This document shows, in pieces, positions 1 through 10,470 of a DNA stretch of 64,000 bases; position 1 is the first letter of the stretch; the number at the start of each line of letters is the position of its first letter. This DNA is from Staphylotrichum longicolle. Lineage: Eukaryota; Ascomycota; Sordariomycetes; Sordariales; Chaetomiaceae. Location of the stretch: the NCBI GenBank assembly GCA_019096155.1, contig JAHCVI010000001.1:5146001-5210000 (forward strand), written 5' to 3'. The notes below the pieces were generated by a model. The model ran no database searches. It saw only the letters and a program-made list of their open reading frames with translations, and had not been told where the DNA came from. Position numbers and translations under genes: made by a program.

Positions 1-3000
1 TCCTCCCAGTCCTTCTGGGCTGGGCTCAAGGTCCAGCCCATCATGGCCGACGAGGTCCAGACCTTCAAGGCCCTGATCACGGTCCACAAGGTTCTTCAGG
101 AAGGGCATCCCGTCACACTGAAGGAGGCAATGGCGAACAGGGGGTGGATCGACAGCCTGAATCGCGGCATGGCTGGCGAGGGCATGCGCGGCTACGGTCC
201 CCTGATCAAGGAATACGTCTACTACCTGCTTGCCAAGCTCTCGTTCCACAAGCAACATCCCGAGTTCAACGGCACGTTTGAATATGAGGAGTACATCAGC
301 CTCAAGGCTATCAACGACCCCAACGAGGGCTACGAAACCATCACCGACCTCATGACCCTGCAAGACAAGATCGACCAGTTCCAGAAGCTGATTTTCTCCC
401 ACTTCCGCAATGTGGGCAACAACGAGTGCAGAATTTCCGCCCTTGTGCCCCTTGTGACCGAGAGCTACGGCATCTACAAATTCATCACTAGCATGCTGAG
501 GGCCATGCATTCTTGTGGGTTTCTATTTGTCCAAGGTCGATTCTCCCCTGTAAGCCAACTGACGATGTTCAGCTACTGGCGATAACGACGCCTTGGAGCC
601 CCTCCGCCAGCGATACGATGCCCAGCACTACCGACTCGTCAAGTTCTACTACGAATGCTCGAACCTACGCTACCTCACCAGTCTTATCACCATTCCGAAG
701 CTGCCCCAGGACCCGCCCAATCTGCTCGCAGAAGACGAGAATGCGCCAGCTCTTCCCGCCCGTCCCAAGCAGGAAATTGAGAAGCGGCCGACACCCCCAC
801 CACCCCCGAAAACGGACGAGCCGGATGAGATTTCCGAGTTCTGGAAGAGCGAGATCGACCGGCAGAACCGGGAGTTTGAGGAGCAGCAGCGGGTTCTGGA
901 GGCCCAGCAGCAAGCATCGCTTCAAGCACAGCAACAAGCCCAGCTTCAAGCACAGCGCGATTTCGAGGAACAGCAGCGGCGGTTGTTGGAGCAGCAACAG
1001 CTCGAGCAGGATGCGCTGAGGAATCAACAGGCGCAGTGGCAGACCCAGGGCCGGCTGGCCGAGCTGGAGCAGGAGAACCTCAATGCGCGCGCGCAGTATG
1101 AGCGAGATCAGCTGTTGCTGCAACAGTACGATCAGCGTGTCAAGGCCCTCGAGGGCGAGCTGCACCAGCTTCAGAATAACCTGGGCCAGCAAGTGGCAAG
1201 CAAGGATGACCAGATCCGCGCCCTGCAGGAACAGGTCAACACCTGGAGGACCAAGTACGAAGCCCTTGCAAAGCTGTACTCTCAGCTCCGCCATGAGCAT
1301 CTCGACCTCCTCCAGAAGTTCAAGTCGGTGCAACTCAAGGCTGCGTCTGCCCAGGAGGCGATTGACCGACGGGAGAAGCTCGAGCGTGAGATCAAGACAA
1401 AGAACCTCGAGCTCGCCGACATGATTCGCGAGCGCGACCGGGCCCTGCATGAGAGAGACAGGCTGCAGGGTTCCAACAAGGACGAGCTGGAGAAGTTGAA
1501 GCGCGAGCTCCGGATGGCCCTGGATCGTGCAGACAACCTGGAGCGCAGCAAGGGCAACGAGCTCTCCACCATGTTGGGCAAGTACAACCGCGAGATGGCA
1601 GATCTCGAGGAAGCACTGCGGAACAAGTCGCGGGCGCTGGAGGAAGCCCAATCCAAGTTGAGGGATGGCAGCTCAGACCTCGAGGCACTGCTCCGCGAGA
1701 AGGAGGAAGAGCTTGAGGTCTACAAGGCTGGCATGGACCAGACCTTGATCGAGCTCAATGAGCTGAAGAACAACCAGGGCACAAGCGACCAGGTGCTCGA
1801 CGGGCAGATTGATGCCCTGGTCCAGGTGCAACTGGACAAGATCAACGAGATTATCGACTCGGTGCTCCAGGCAGGCGTGCAGCGTGTCGACGATGCCATG
1901 TACGAGCTTGACTCGACCATGCAGGCGGGTAACCAGAACGCCTCGCCCTCGTACGTGCTCTCGCAGATTGAGAAGGCGTCTGCCAGCGCGACCGAGTTTG
2001 CGACGGCCTTCAACAACTTCATCGCCGATGGACCCAACAGCACCCATGCCGACTTAATCAAAACGGTCAACGTCTTTTCCGGCGCCATTGCAGACGTCTG
2101 CGGCAACGCGAAGGGTCTCACTCGTCTCGCCACCGACGAGAAGAAGAGCGACTCCCTGATCAATGGCGCCCGGCAGTCGGCCCACGCCACGGTCAAGTTC
2201 TTCCGCAGCTTGCTCAGCTTCCGGTTGGAAGGCATGGACCCGCTGCAGAAGGCGGATGTCGTGATCAACAGCAACCACGACGTCCAGATCAACCTCCAGC
2301 GGCTCAACAAGGCTGTCGAGACTTTTGCGCCGGGCTTTGGCAAGCTGGCTAACAAGGGCGACCTGGGCGAGATTGTCGACTCCGAACTCAGCAAGGCAGC
2401 CGATGCCATCCAAGCAGCGGTAGACCGCCTGAACAAGCTCAGGAACAAGCCTCGCGATGGGTATTCGACCTACGAGCTCCGGGTGCACGACTCCATCCTG
2501 GACGCTGCCATGGCGATCACCACGGCCATCGCTCAGCTCATCAAGGCGGCCACGGTCACGCAACAAGAGATTGTGCAGGCCGGGCGAGGCTCGTCGTCAC
2601 GCACAGCTTTTTACAAGAAGAACAACAGGTGGACCGAAGGTCTCATCTCGGCTGCCAAGGCTGTCGCGACGTCGACCAACAGGCTCATCGAGACGGCCGA
2701 CGGCGTACTCTCCAACCGCAACAGCCCCGAGCAGCTCATCGTGGCATCCAACGATGTGGCAGCGTCCACGGCGCAGCTCGTGGCGGCCAGCCGTGTAAAG
2801 GCCGGCTTCATGAGCAAGAGCCAGGAGAACTTGGAGCAGGCCAGCAAGGCCGTCGGCGCCGCCTGCCGTGCTCTGGTCCGCCAGGTGCAGAACATGATCA
2901 AGGACCGCACTGCCGAGGAAGACCAGGTCGACTACTCCAAGTTGGGCGCGCACGAGTTCAAGGTGCGCGAGATGGAGCAGCAGGTATGTCATCAGAGTTG

Positions 3001-3162
3001 TTTTCTTCGTTCTTCTTCCAGTCCACCGGTCGTTGCTTGCGCCCACCATTGGCTAACCATCTTCTCGCAACGTAGGTCGAGATTCTTCAGCTGGAGAACG
3101 CTCTGTCCGCTGCCCGTCACCGTCTGGGCGAGATGCGCAAGATCTCATACCAGGAGGAGTAA
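1..3162 (+). CDS. SLA2: Sla2/End4 endocytic actin adaptor (5' end outside window)
   Basis: Links clathrin coats and PI(4,5)P2-rich membrane to actin during endocytosis. Exons 1-514, 573-2983, 3076-3162; introns of 58 and 92 nt with GT-AG ends keep the frame, giving about 1003 residues in the window. The ANTH domain is at the start (motifs VHKVLQEGHPVT, RGWIDSLNRG); a proline/glutamine-rich linker and a long coiled coil follow (about 790-1770), then the I/LWEQ (THATCH) actin-binding module from about 2340, with ILDAAMAITTAIAQL near 2494. The last exon ends in GEMRKISYQEE. The reading frame is open at base 1, so roughly the first 45 residues are missing compared with the usual family start. SLA2 is the standard left flank of fungal MAT loci, and that is its position here. 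Identification is firm; the exon ends are inferred. Confidence 0.95.
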
Positions 3163-5047
3163 GGAGACAGAGGGGAATAAGCTCGTGTGGGTTGGAGGGT
3201 GTCGTGGGGGCGGTGAGGCAGCGCTTGATTCCTATTCGACTCTCTTTCGCCGTATTTAGTTTGAGCAACTCTTTGGAGACTTTTCTTCGGCGATTCCGTG
3301 CGTTCCTCAGAGCTAGCAGTCTTTGATGGTCGGGTGTTGAGCTGGGGATCCCTTGCAACTGCAAGACGGCAAACATTGAGCAACAGGCTTGGGTGAGGAG
3401 AGCAGGCAGCCCGATTGTGGACAGGACCTCGTTGCCTGTCTGCAAGGGCGGCGTCCTCGACCATGTGACTCGCTGCGATGTCCCCCAGCCCCGGCCACAC
3501 GACGTCCAGGGCCCAAAACCGTTGAAAGTACCCCTGTGTCGGAGACGGGGGGTTCATCAGACCAGCTCAGGGCTTCCAGCCCCGCATTCCAGGGCCCCCC
3601 AACCCAGCCTGCGAACCATGTCACCATCGTGAAGCGTGCGGAACAACCCGCTGCCTACCTAGGCTCGCCGAGATCCCGCTGGGTGTTCCTGGCCAGATTC
3701 ACACACCCTTCCCAAGCTAGAGATTTGTCCAACTCTCCAACTTTCAACGGCGATGCGGCAGCATCAAGACGTCACCCCCCATCGAGGCTAACTCTGTTTT
3801 CCGACACTAACTCTGTTCTCTCCACAGTATGTCAGTACTGGGCTGTCTGCGTGACTCCTTCACCCCGCACTGCATCGTGTTTGCTTCGCCAAGTCGTCAG
3901 CTGAAGAAAAAAAGCAAACAAACCAGCCTTACACGAACCCTAACCCCGGTTGTTCCTCGCTGTCAGCACAAGATCTATGATCTGGCCAGGGCTCTGGAAA
4001 TGCAAGGCTGGTCCCAGCTCCGTCCAAAAAACCGACCAGTCCCCTTACCACACATCATATTGACGTCCCCTTTTCCCGCCTGCCGCGACAAGTCACAGGG
4101 ACACCAACCCGCAGCAGGCTAGCTATCTCGTGTTACACAAGAAAATGGGCGGAGAGAGCAAGGGGAAACCCGGTCCGCCCGCTGCAAAAGTGTGGACCGG
4201 CCCAGCGACGTCCCAGATTGGGCAAAGCCCCCTCAAGGCCCCCAATGAACCCTTGCGGCTGATCCGAGATTGGTGCAGATCGGCGTGCATTAGCCTGTGG
4301 AACCCTGCTGCTTAAATCGACGACAGGTCGCAACCCAAGACATCCCTTGCAGGGGGAGCAAATGTGTCAGTTCTGGGCTGGGTGATTCACTGTCACTGTG
4401 CGCTGTGCTATGGACTCCCCAGCGCCGGGAGAAGGAAACGTCTAATTGAATTGACATAGGTACATGCGGAATGGAGGAAAAAGAGAAAACTGTATGCGGA
4501 GAGAGAGAGAGAGAGAAAAGACTTGACGAGGGATGATGTCTCGAGGGGAATGTCAATGAAAGAACCGAGTTCCCCCCCACTCCTCCCTCCTTGTCCTTTG
4601 TCCGTTCCTCCGCGAATGTGGTGTGCTGGGGGAACTTGATCGATGGAAACCGTGGCGACAGCGCGCAGGGCGGTTTGCTTTGAAGGACCGGCCCCCTTGC
4701 ATGCGTTTTTCTTTGCTCATCGGCAGCAGAAGCGGCCGGGGCAGAGACATTAGGCATGCTGCCGCAAGCCACTCGGATACGAAATGCTCGCTTGCTCGCA
4801 CGGTACCAGCGGGATTGACGAATGACATGGCGAGGGTGTTCCCGTCGGAGTTGCTTTTGCCTTGTTCGGGCCAGGCGGGTTGCCACAGCGAGTTCTGTCG
4901 GCTGACCCCGCTGTGCTTTGATTCCCCCGCGAGTATTCGTGGGGTGTGAGGGGTTGTGTGCTTGTGTGGTTATGGCTCTGCAACGGGCTCATGTTGAATC
5001 GCGATGGAATCTGGCCTCATCGGGCTGCAGCAACTTGGACGAATCAG
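3163..5047. other. gene-free interval between SLA2 and MAT1-1-1
   Basis: About 1.9 kb between the SLA2 stop and the MAT1-1-1 stop, so it holds the 3' regions of two convergent genes. I see no convincing coding frame. It contains a short GA microsatellite (4499-4516) and a telomere-like AACCCTAACCCC at 3936-3947. The left border of the MAT idiomorph probably lies here, but it cannot be placed without the opposite mating type. Confidence 0.6.
4499..4516. repeat. (GA)9 microsatellite
   Basis: Nine uninterrupted GA units in the SLA2-MAT1-1-1 spacer, followed by an A-rich tail. No other role is visible. Confidence 0.85.
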
Positions 5048-6069
5048 TCAATTGAAGCCTGCAATGTAGTTAGCATGACAAGTCCGCTGAGTGTAAATAG
5101 GAGCAATCAGACGAGATTCTTACCGGGCGCGCCATTCTCCATGCCCATCGGGAAGAACTGGTTTCCGAGATCGCCTTGGTTGCCCAAGCCCCCGGCCCCT
5201 TCGCGGAAGATTTGGTTGAGCATCGCATCGAGCTCTGGGTCCTCATCTTGCACCATGAACATCGGCTCACTCGCTGGGACCGCGCTCATGTCGGAGAATT
5301 GGTGAACAGAAACGCCCTGGGAGATGAGCGGGTGGGCCGCGGGCACTTGAAAGAGTGCCGACATTGCAAGATGCGGATTGTTCTTGGCAAACTGGCGAAA
5401 TCCCTCCATGGTGTTGGTCGGCTTGGCCGGCGCTCCGGGCTGGGTGTTGACGCAAATAACGTCGTTGCTCAGGCCCGACAGTTTGGCGATGATGGGAAGC
5501 GGGTCGGAGACGGGCAGGCCATGATTGAGGCAGTTCATAAACAGGCCAAGCGCGTTCATCGGCTGCACATAGCTCTGGACCACCCGGGTGGCAGTGCGCT
5601 CCAGCTTGTGCGTGTCGTCGTCAAGCTTGATGAGCTCCCAGCCAAGGGCCGCCAGGTAGTTGTCGCGAACGACGATTCCGAGCGGTTTGATGGAGAAGTT
5701 GATCCAGTTCTGCAGCGAAACGTTCTCGTCCGCCAGAAAATCGCGGATCGCCGAGTATACCGCACACATGAAATCCCACTCTTTGTGGAAAGGGTCTTGC
5801 TTCCAAAGCATCGTCATGATGGGCGATTTTTCCTTCTGTGTGAGCTGAGAAAAAAGAGTCGAGTAGTATGCTTGTCCACATTAGCGGAAACCGGGAAATA
5901 AGATAATGGATTGCTTACCACGATATCCCATAAACCCATTGACCTTCTTTTTGGGTGCCTGTCGCTGATTTTCGACACGCATCATGGTCGAGAGTGCTTT
6001 CATCGTGGTTTCGCGGTCGCCATCACCAAGGCCCTCAAAGGTCTGAAGAATTTGGTTGATGCCAGACAT
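5048..6069 (-). CDS. MAT1-1-1: MAT1-1-1 alpha-box mating-type transcription factor
   Basis: Master regulator of MAT1-1 mating identity, a nuclear DNA-binding protein equivalent to Neurospora mat A-1. Exons on the minus strand: 6069-5919, 5870-5124, 5058-5048; introns of 48 and 65 nt; 302 residues. The alpha box covers about residues 42-130: KKKVNGFMGYR, then YYSTLFSQL, then DPFHKEWDFMCAVYS and YLAALGW. The first intron interrupts the alpha box just after GYR, the position conserved in MAT1-1-1 genes. I chose the ATG at 6069 (MSGINQ) over an upstream in-frame start at 6102 because it matches the family start. The second intron removes a read-through and ends the protein GAPGFN; its acceptor TTGCAG follows a GCTAAC branch site. 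It lies between SLA2 and MAT1-1-2 and is transcribed towards SLA2. Confidence 0.95.
5871..5918 (-). other. conserved alpha-box intron of MAT1-1-1
   Basis: 48-nt GT-AG intron in phase 1 within the alpha-box codons. Its position is diagnostic for MAT1-1-1 genes; splicing restores MGYRAYYS. Confidence 0.9.
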
Positions 6070-6471
6070 TGCAAGGTCTCCGGAGGTTGAATTAAGCTTC
6101 ACGCGTGGGTTGTCGAGGAGGTTGGTATTTTTGATGATCGTGGCCAGAGGAGGTGTTGCAGAGAGGAGAAAGTTTTAGACCACTCAGGAATGCGAGGGGG
6201 GAAAGCACCTACCATGCGCCGAATTGGAGATCAAAGATATATTCAAACAAGCTGCCTGACGCTTACCTAAGGCGTGTGCTTTCAGGTCGTTTCTTTGTCC
6301 ACTCAGCGCAAGGGTTGTCTTAGGAGAGGACTGACTGATCACTTAAATGACGTTCTAATTCATTGCATCGGGATGTGAAGGTATTTTATTTCAGCATCTC
6401 AAGAGCTGCCACTACCAAGGGTCCGACATCTTTGCCGTTCCATTCTTCTCTGCGGACAGTCCCCCGCATCC
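6070..6471. promoter_or_regulatory. MAT1-1-1 upstream region
   Basis: About 400 nt between the MAT1-1-1 start and the MAT1-1-2 stop; both genes are on the minus strand. It must contain the MAT1-1-1 promoter and the MAT1-1-2 3' end. No distinct element was recognised. Confidence 0.45.
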
Positions 6472-7835
6472 TTAATCCCAATGACCATCAAACTCCAAAC
6501 AATACCTCCTGGGTTCACCTTCCAGCATGACTGGGACAGGCGGAACGTCGGCTCCCAGCAACGCAAATCCTGCCAGCTCCGGAGCGTTGAGCTCGGCATT
6601 CAGCGCTTCAAGCCTCGATTGGCCCAGAATGTCGAACTCTGGGCAAGGAACCTATGAAAATACGGTCAGTGTCATGACCAACAACGGCGAGGACTTTGAC
6701 ATACCTCGCTCATGTCTTCCAGATGCAAATACTGGTTGTCGTCAAATCTCTTCCAACCTTTGAAGAGGTGACCCAACCGGCGTTGAATTCTTCTGATCAT
6801 TGCCTGTCATCTGTTAGTATCTGTCTGAAATCAGTGGAGCGGGCAGCCTACCTTCTTTGTGTACTCAGGGAGGCGTGGACCAGGCAGACGCCGGAACTAA
6901 AGTTGATTTCAGCATGCCGCTGCAAGTTTCTTGAGCTAACTTAGAAGGAACCTACCCGCTCAAACAACTCGCGGTATTTCTCGTAGTCAGCGCGCAACTC
7001 TGGTCCCAACCAGGAGATAGTTTCAGGGAAAATGACTTGGAAATACGGCATTGGCTTTCTCTCCCTGAAAAGCTCTGGGTTCGCAATCGGACCAGGTTGG
7101 ATGTTGCCGAAGAACTTGTGCCAATGGTTGCCAGGAACATGTCTCAATGGGGAGAACACACCCTCCGTGTGCCAGTACCGAACCAATTTTCCCATGTCTT
7201 CGTCGTCATCGTCTGGATCCGGGATGTCGCACGGATCAGCGTCAGGGTTCTTGTGCAAGATGAAGCCACCAAACAGCTTGACATCCTCGTTGTAAATGAG
7301 CCCGGATTCCTTTCCTGGGTAGCATTCGGAGGCTTTGTGGAGCAAAAATGTCCTGAGGAGTTCTTCCACCAAATTTTGGGCTGCCTTGACTTGTTTTTCC
7401 AGGGAACCATCACCCCCTGAAGCCAAACCAGTCCTGAGTTCTTGGAAATTCAGAAACTCGAGGATGGTGTTTGATGTGGCGAGAAACTGGCAAACGGTCT
7501 TGACCACAGAGGCTTGGTCGACAATGACCAACGAGGGAGATTGCTCAACTCTCTCGGTAGACACCAGAAAGATGCTGGCTGTTTGCAGGATCTCCTCAAA
7601 GGCCGTTTCAAAATCCTTGATCTCTTTGGCAAGCGCCGTGCGGATGAACTGTGACTGCAGGCGTAAAACAACCTGGATTTCAACAACAGCCTGCGTCAGA
7701 AGAGCTCTCTAGGGTTTAAGCGTGAACAACACTTACCTGCCCAAGAGCGTGGCGGTCCATCTGTGCCTCCCGAAATTCCGGACGTTGGTGATGGAGAAAT
7801 GATCGTCTCTCCAAAGATGTGGGCTTGTCGGCCAT
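6472..7835 (-). CDS. MAT1-1-2: MAT1-1-2 mating-type protein (PPF domain)
   Basis: Protein of the MAT1-1 idiomorph needed for sexual development in Sordariales (Neurospora mat A-2 type); the biochemical role is unresolved. Five exons on the minus strand: 7835-7737, 7690-6956, 6896-6852, 6803-6705, 6651-6472; introns of 46, 59, 48 and 53 nt; 385 residues, close to the family size. Exon 1 starts MADKPTSLE. The conserved core includes PGNHWHKFFG, PYFQVIFPETISW and, downstream, RRIQRRLGHLFKGWKRFDD. A DPDDDDED acidic run lies in the middle. For the second intron I used the acceptor at 6897, giving RRLPGPRLPEYTKK; a nearer AG would bring a stop in the next exon. It shares a divergent 509-nt upstream region with MAT1-1-3. 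Confidence 0.92.
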
Positions 7836-8344
7836 GGTGGTTGTTTGAATTTGAAATCCGGGTGCGATTCAAAACTTGCTGCCCCAGAAATCAGTTTGGT
7901 TGTCATGAAGACTCGGGGTTTGCTAAGCACTTAAAACAGGATGGAAGTTGCAGTTTGGCTAAGGAAAAGAGTTTTGTGCCTGTTCGGGGCCCAATTCATT
8001 CACTTTGTGCACAATACTCATTACGCTTGAAATTGTGGGAGGGAGATTTCTATTGTGTGGTTCGCCTTACTATTGTTCCTCGGAACAACAATAGTTTCTC
8101 TGACAATTTTTAGCCCGCGTTCCTTCCTGCACTTGCAGGTAAACCCCCAACTTTCAACCGACTCTCGAAACCCAATCCTCCAAATTTTTCTGCTCTCTCT
8201 CCCACAACCTTCTGGCAACTCTTCCACACTTTCTTCTGCGACAACTCTTTCTTCCACTCGCCAACTTCGGGATCACTTCCAGCAACAAATTCCCAGCCTT
8301 CTTCATCTTTCTTTTGTCACACACTTCACCGACCAACTAACGAC
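7836..8344. promoter_or_regulatory. divergent MAT1-1-2 / MAT1-1-3 promoter region
   Basis: 509 nt separating two head-to-head mating-type genes, relatively AT-rich on its MAT1-1-2 side and with CT-rich runs just before the MAT1-1-3 start. The arrangement implies a shared, possibly co-regulated promoter. No specific binding site was identified. Confidence 0.5.
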
Positions 8345-9168
8345 ATGGCTTCCTCCGTCCAAGGCATCAATCCTGGCGTGATGCCGACTCCTTCCCCGCT
8401 GGCATTTGTTTTCAGTGGCAACGAAATGATCGTTCAATGCACGGCCAACATTGATGATGAGGCTGCTGCAGTCAAACTCCTCGAGCCTGCCATGAAGAAC
8501 TACCAGTAAGTCTATCTGTCGTGAAGTTTCCATGTTGTTACCCAGCTAATCTGTCTCAGGAACTTCAACGATGGCAAACACGCTGCTATCGTCCGCCGCA
8601 ATGGCTCGACTCAGTTCTGGATCACCAGCGTGCCCTATGCGAAGAGCCTGGACCAGGCTGTTTTCAACATCGTTCGTCAGACCACAGGTGAGTAACTGTG
8701 TTTCGAAACAACACTTTGAGGCAACAGCCTTCTGATTGATGTGCTCAGAGCCTGGCATCAAACTCCCAACCACCGCGGAGCCCCTTCACTGCCAAAAGAT
8801 CACCAAGATCCACATTCGTCGGCCTCGCAACCAGTTCATCATCTATCGCCAATGGATGTCGGCCAAGATTCATGCCGACAACCCCGGCGTCACTGCCGCT
8901 TGCATCTGTAAGTTTCTGCAAGTTTGTCACTGAACATCACTGACACCACGTAGCGCAAATAGTGGCGCAGCTGTGGCGGGTCGAGAAGCCCGAAGTCAAA
9001 GCCCATTTCAAGGCTCTCGCCGATGCAGAGGATCGGAGGCACAAGGCGATGTACCCCGGGTATCGCTATGAAGCTGCGCGTCGCAATCCTCAGCTGGCTC
9101 TTTCCAAGCGCAATCTCCCTCTCAACCCCATGCGCGTTGACGAGAGACTGATTGCCGCTGGTTTCTGA
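8345..9168 (+). CDS. MAT1-1-3: MAT1-1-3 HMG-box mating-type protein
   Basis: MATA_HMG-type transcription factor of the MAT1-1 idiomorph (Neurospora mat A-3 type). Exons 8345-8505, 8560-8687, 8749-8907, 8954-9168; introns of 54, 61 and 46 nt; 220 residues. The HMG box spans about residues 117-190: [13 protein letters not shown], then SQIVAQLWR, then [10 protein letters not shown]. The third intron splits a serine codon inside the box, the conserved intron position of MAT HMG genes. The first 110 residues resemble the extended N-terminus seen in MAT1-1-3 proteins. The ATG follows an ACGAC context and is the first in frame. It is divergent from MAT1-1-2 and transcribed towards APN2, and is the last gene of the idiomorph. 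Confidence 0.94.
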
Positions 9169-10470
9169 TTCTCACAATGAGCCCGGACTTCAGCATTCAG
9201 CAGCGCCCGCATCAAGAACATGCACCTTCACAAGAATGACACATGAAGCCGCGCCATCTGGTCGGCACGATTGAGCAACACCCGCAGAGGAAGCACCGAA
9301 CTCAGAAATCTTCCGAAAAAAAAGTGAAAACAAGAAACACCAAAAGGTCAGTGATCACTTCCATGGCTCAGCGTGGCCAGCTCCGTGTCCCATTCCTCGC
9401 AACGAGATACTGACATGTCATTCGCGACAGATTGCAATACCCGTCCTGCCCTTCGCCAATCTTCGACTCGACCTCAGCCACCATGGTCTGAGTCGCTGGA
9501 GCGCCAAGGTGCCGACAGTGTTTTTCGCTCAACGTTTTGCCAAGCCTTTCACCACCATGACGCACCAGCCTCATAATTGTTTTGTTGGGGGTCACCGCCA
9601 GCATTGATGGTCACTCGTGCTTTACCCTGTGATTAAGTTCTCTGGGGAGGAACACTCGACGATGGACTCTAGGATCAAGTTCTTGGAGACGAACTTCTGG
9701 GATTGAGTTCTTGGAGGGGGTAGAAGTCGGAACGGGATGGATCCAAGGTACTGATACCACATCGGGAGCTGTTTGTCATTTGGGATGGTGATGGAGGCTT
9801 TTCGGGTTTGATGGAACGGGGGCGCGAGCGCGTCTGACCTAGATAGAACCCTCTGAGAATACAACAACATACATAACTGTCTTTTCCACTTCATGCGTGA
9901 AACTTGTGGCTTCAATTGACACCACAGGGTCGTGAAAAATGGACGGCCGCCTTCCTCCATGCTTCTCGGCTTCTGAGACGCTCGAGAACCAGAATCATCG
10001 CCGCCCTAGGCGAGCCGTTGTTGTGTCCACCAAATCGACCAGTGAGATCTACATCAATCTGAGAGTGCCAGCTAACGAATATGTGCCTGGAGGCATTAAT
10101 GTCAAGAAGCGATTCCACGAACCACGATGTCTGCGCAAGAAGGAACTGGAAAACACCAAACCGTGCTTCGCTACTATGGTCGCAAACATGGGGACACAGG
10201 TACAAGGTTGATGGGACGGAAAGAGGGAGATACCGGAGAACAAGTCAATCAAATTCATTGCGAGTTAGAGATGGAGCCAAGCTAACGAGTCTATCCGGTG
10301 CCAGGGATCTCGAGGGCGTCATGTCTGACATCCAGCTCTTCCTCCCATCCTCCCACGACGTCAAGGCCCACGATCGAGCTTTCGACCTACCGACCGAGCA
10401 AATAACTGCCCAAGCGACAGCCAAGCAAGTGTGTACGCGAGAGGAGGTATTTCTAATGTCCGGCCGGGGT
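9169..10470. other. gene-free interval between MAT1-1-3 and APN2
   Basis: About 1.3 kb between convergent genes. Short open frames exist (for example 9939-10211 on the plus strand), but none has a recognisable domain or splice partners. A loose three-fold repeat built on AAGTTCTTGGAG occurs at about 9636-9725. The right border of the MAT idiomorph is likely in this stretch. Confidence 0.55.
9636..9725. repeat. short imperfect direct repeats (AAGTTCT-TGGAG)
   Basis: Three imperfect copies of a unit beginning AAGTTCT(C/T)TGG, spaced about 30-45 nt apart, each followed by purine-rich sequence. They are too degenerate to call a satellite with certainty. Confidence 0.4.

Noticed and set aside
5107..5123. 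Read-through C-terminus of MAT1-1-1 (ending KNLV)
   Set aside because: A strong GTAAGA donor with a GCTAAC branch site and TTGCAG acceptor indicates a second intron instead.
9939..10211. 90-codon frame between MAT1-1-3 and APN2
   Set aside because: No domain, no intron pattern, and overlapping frames of similar length on both strands.
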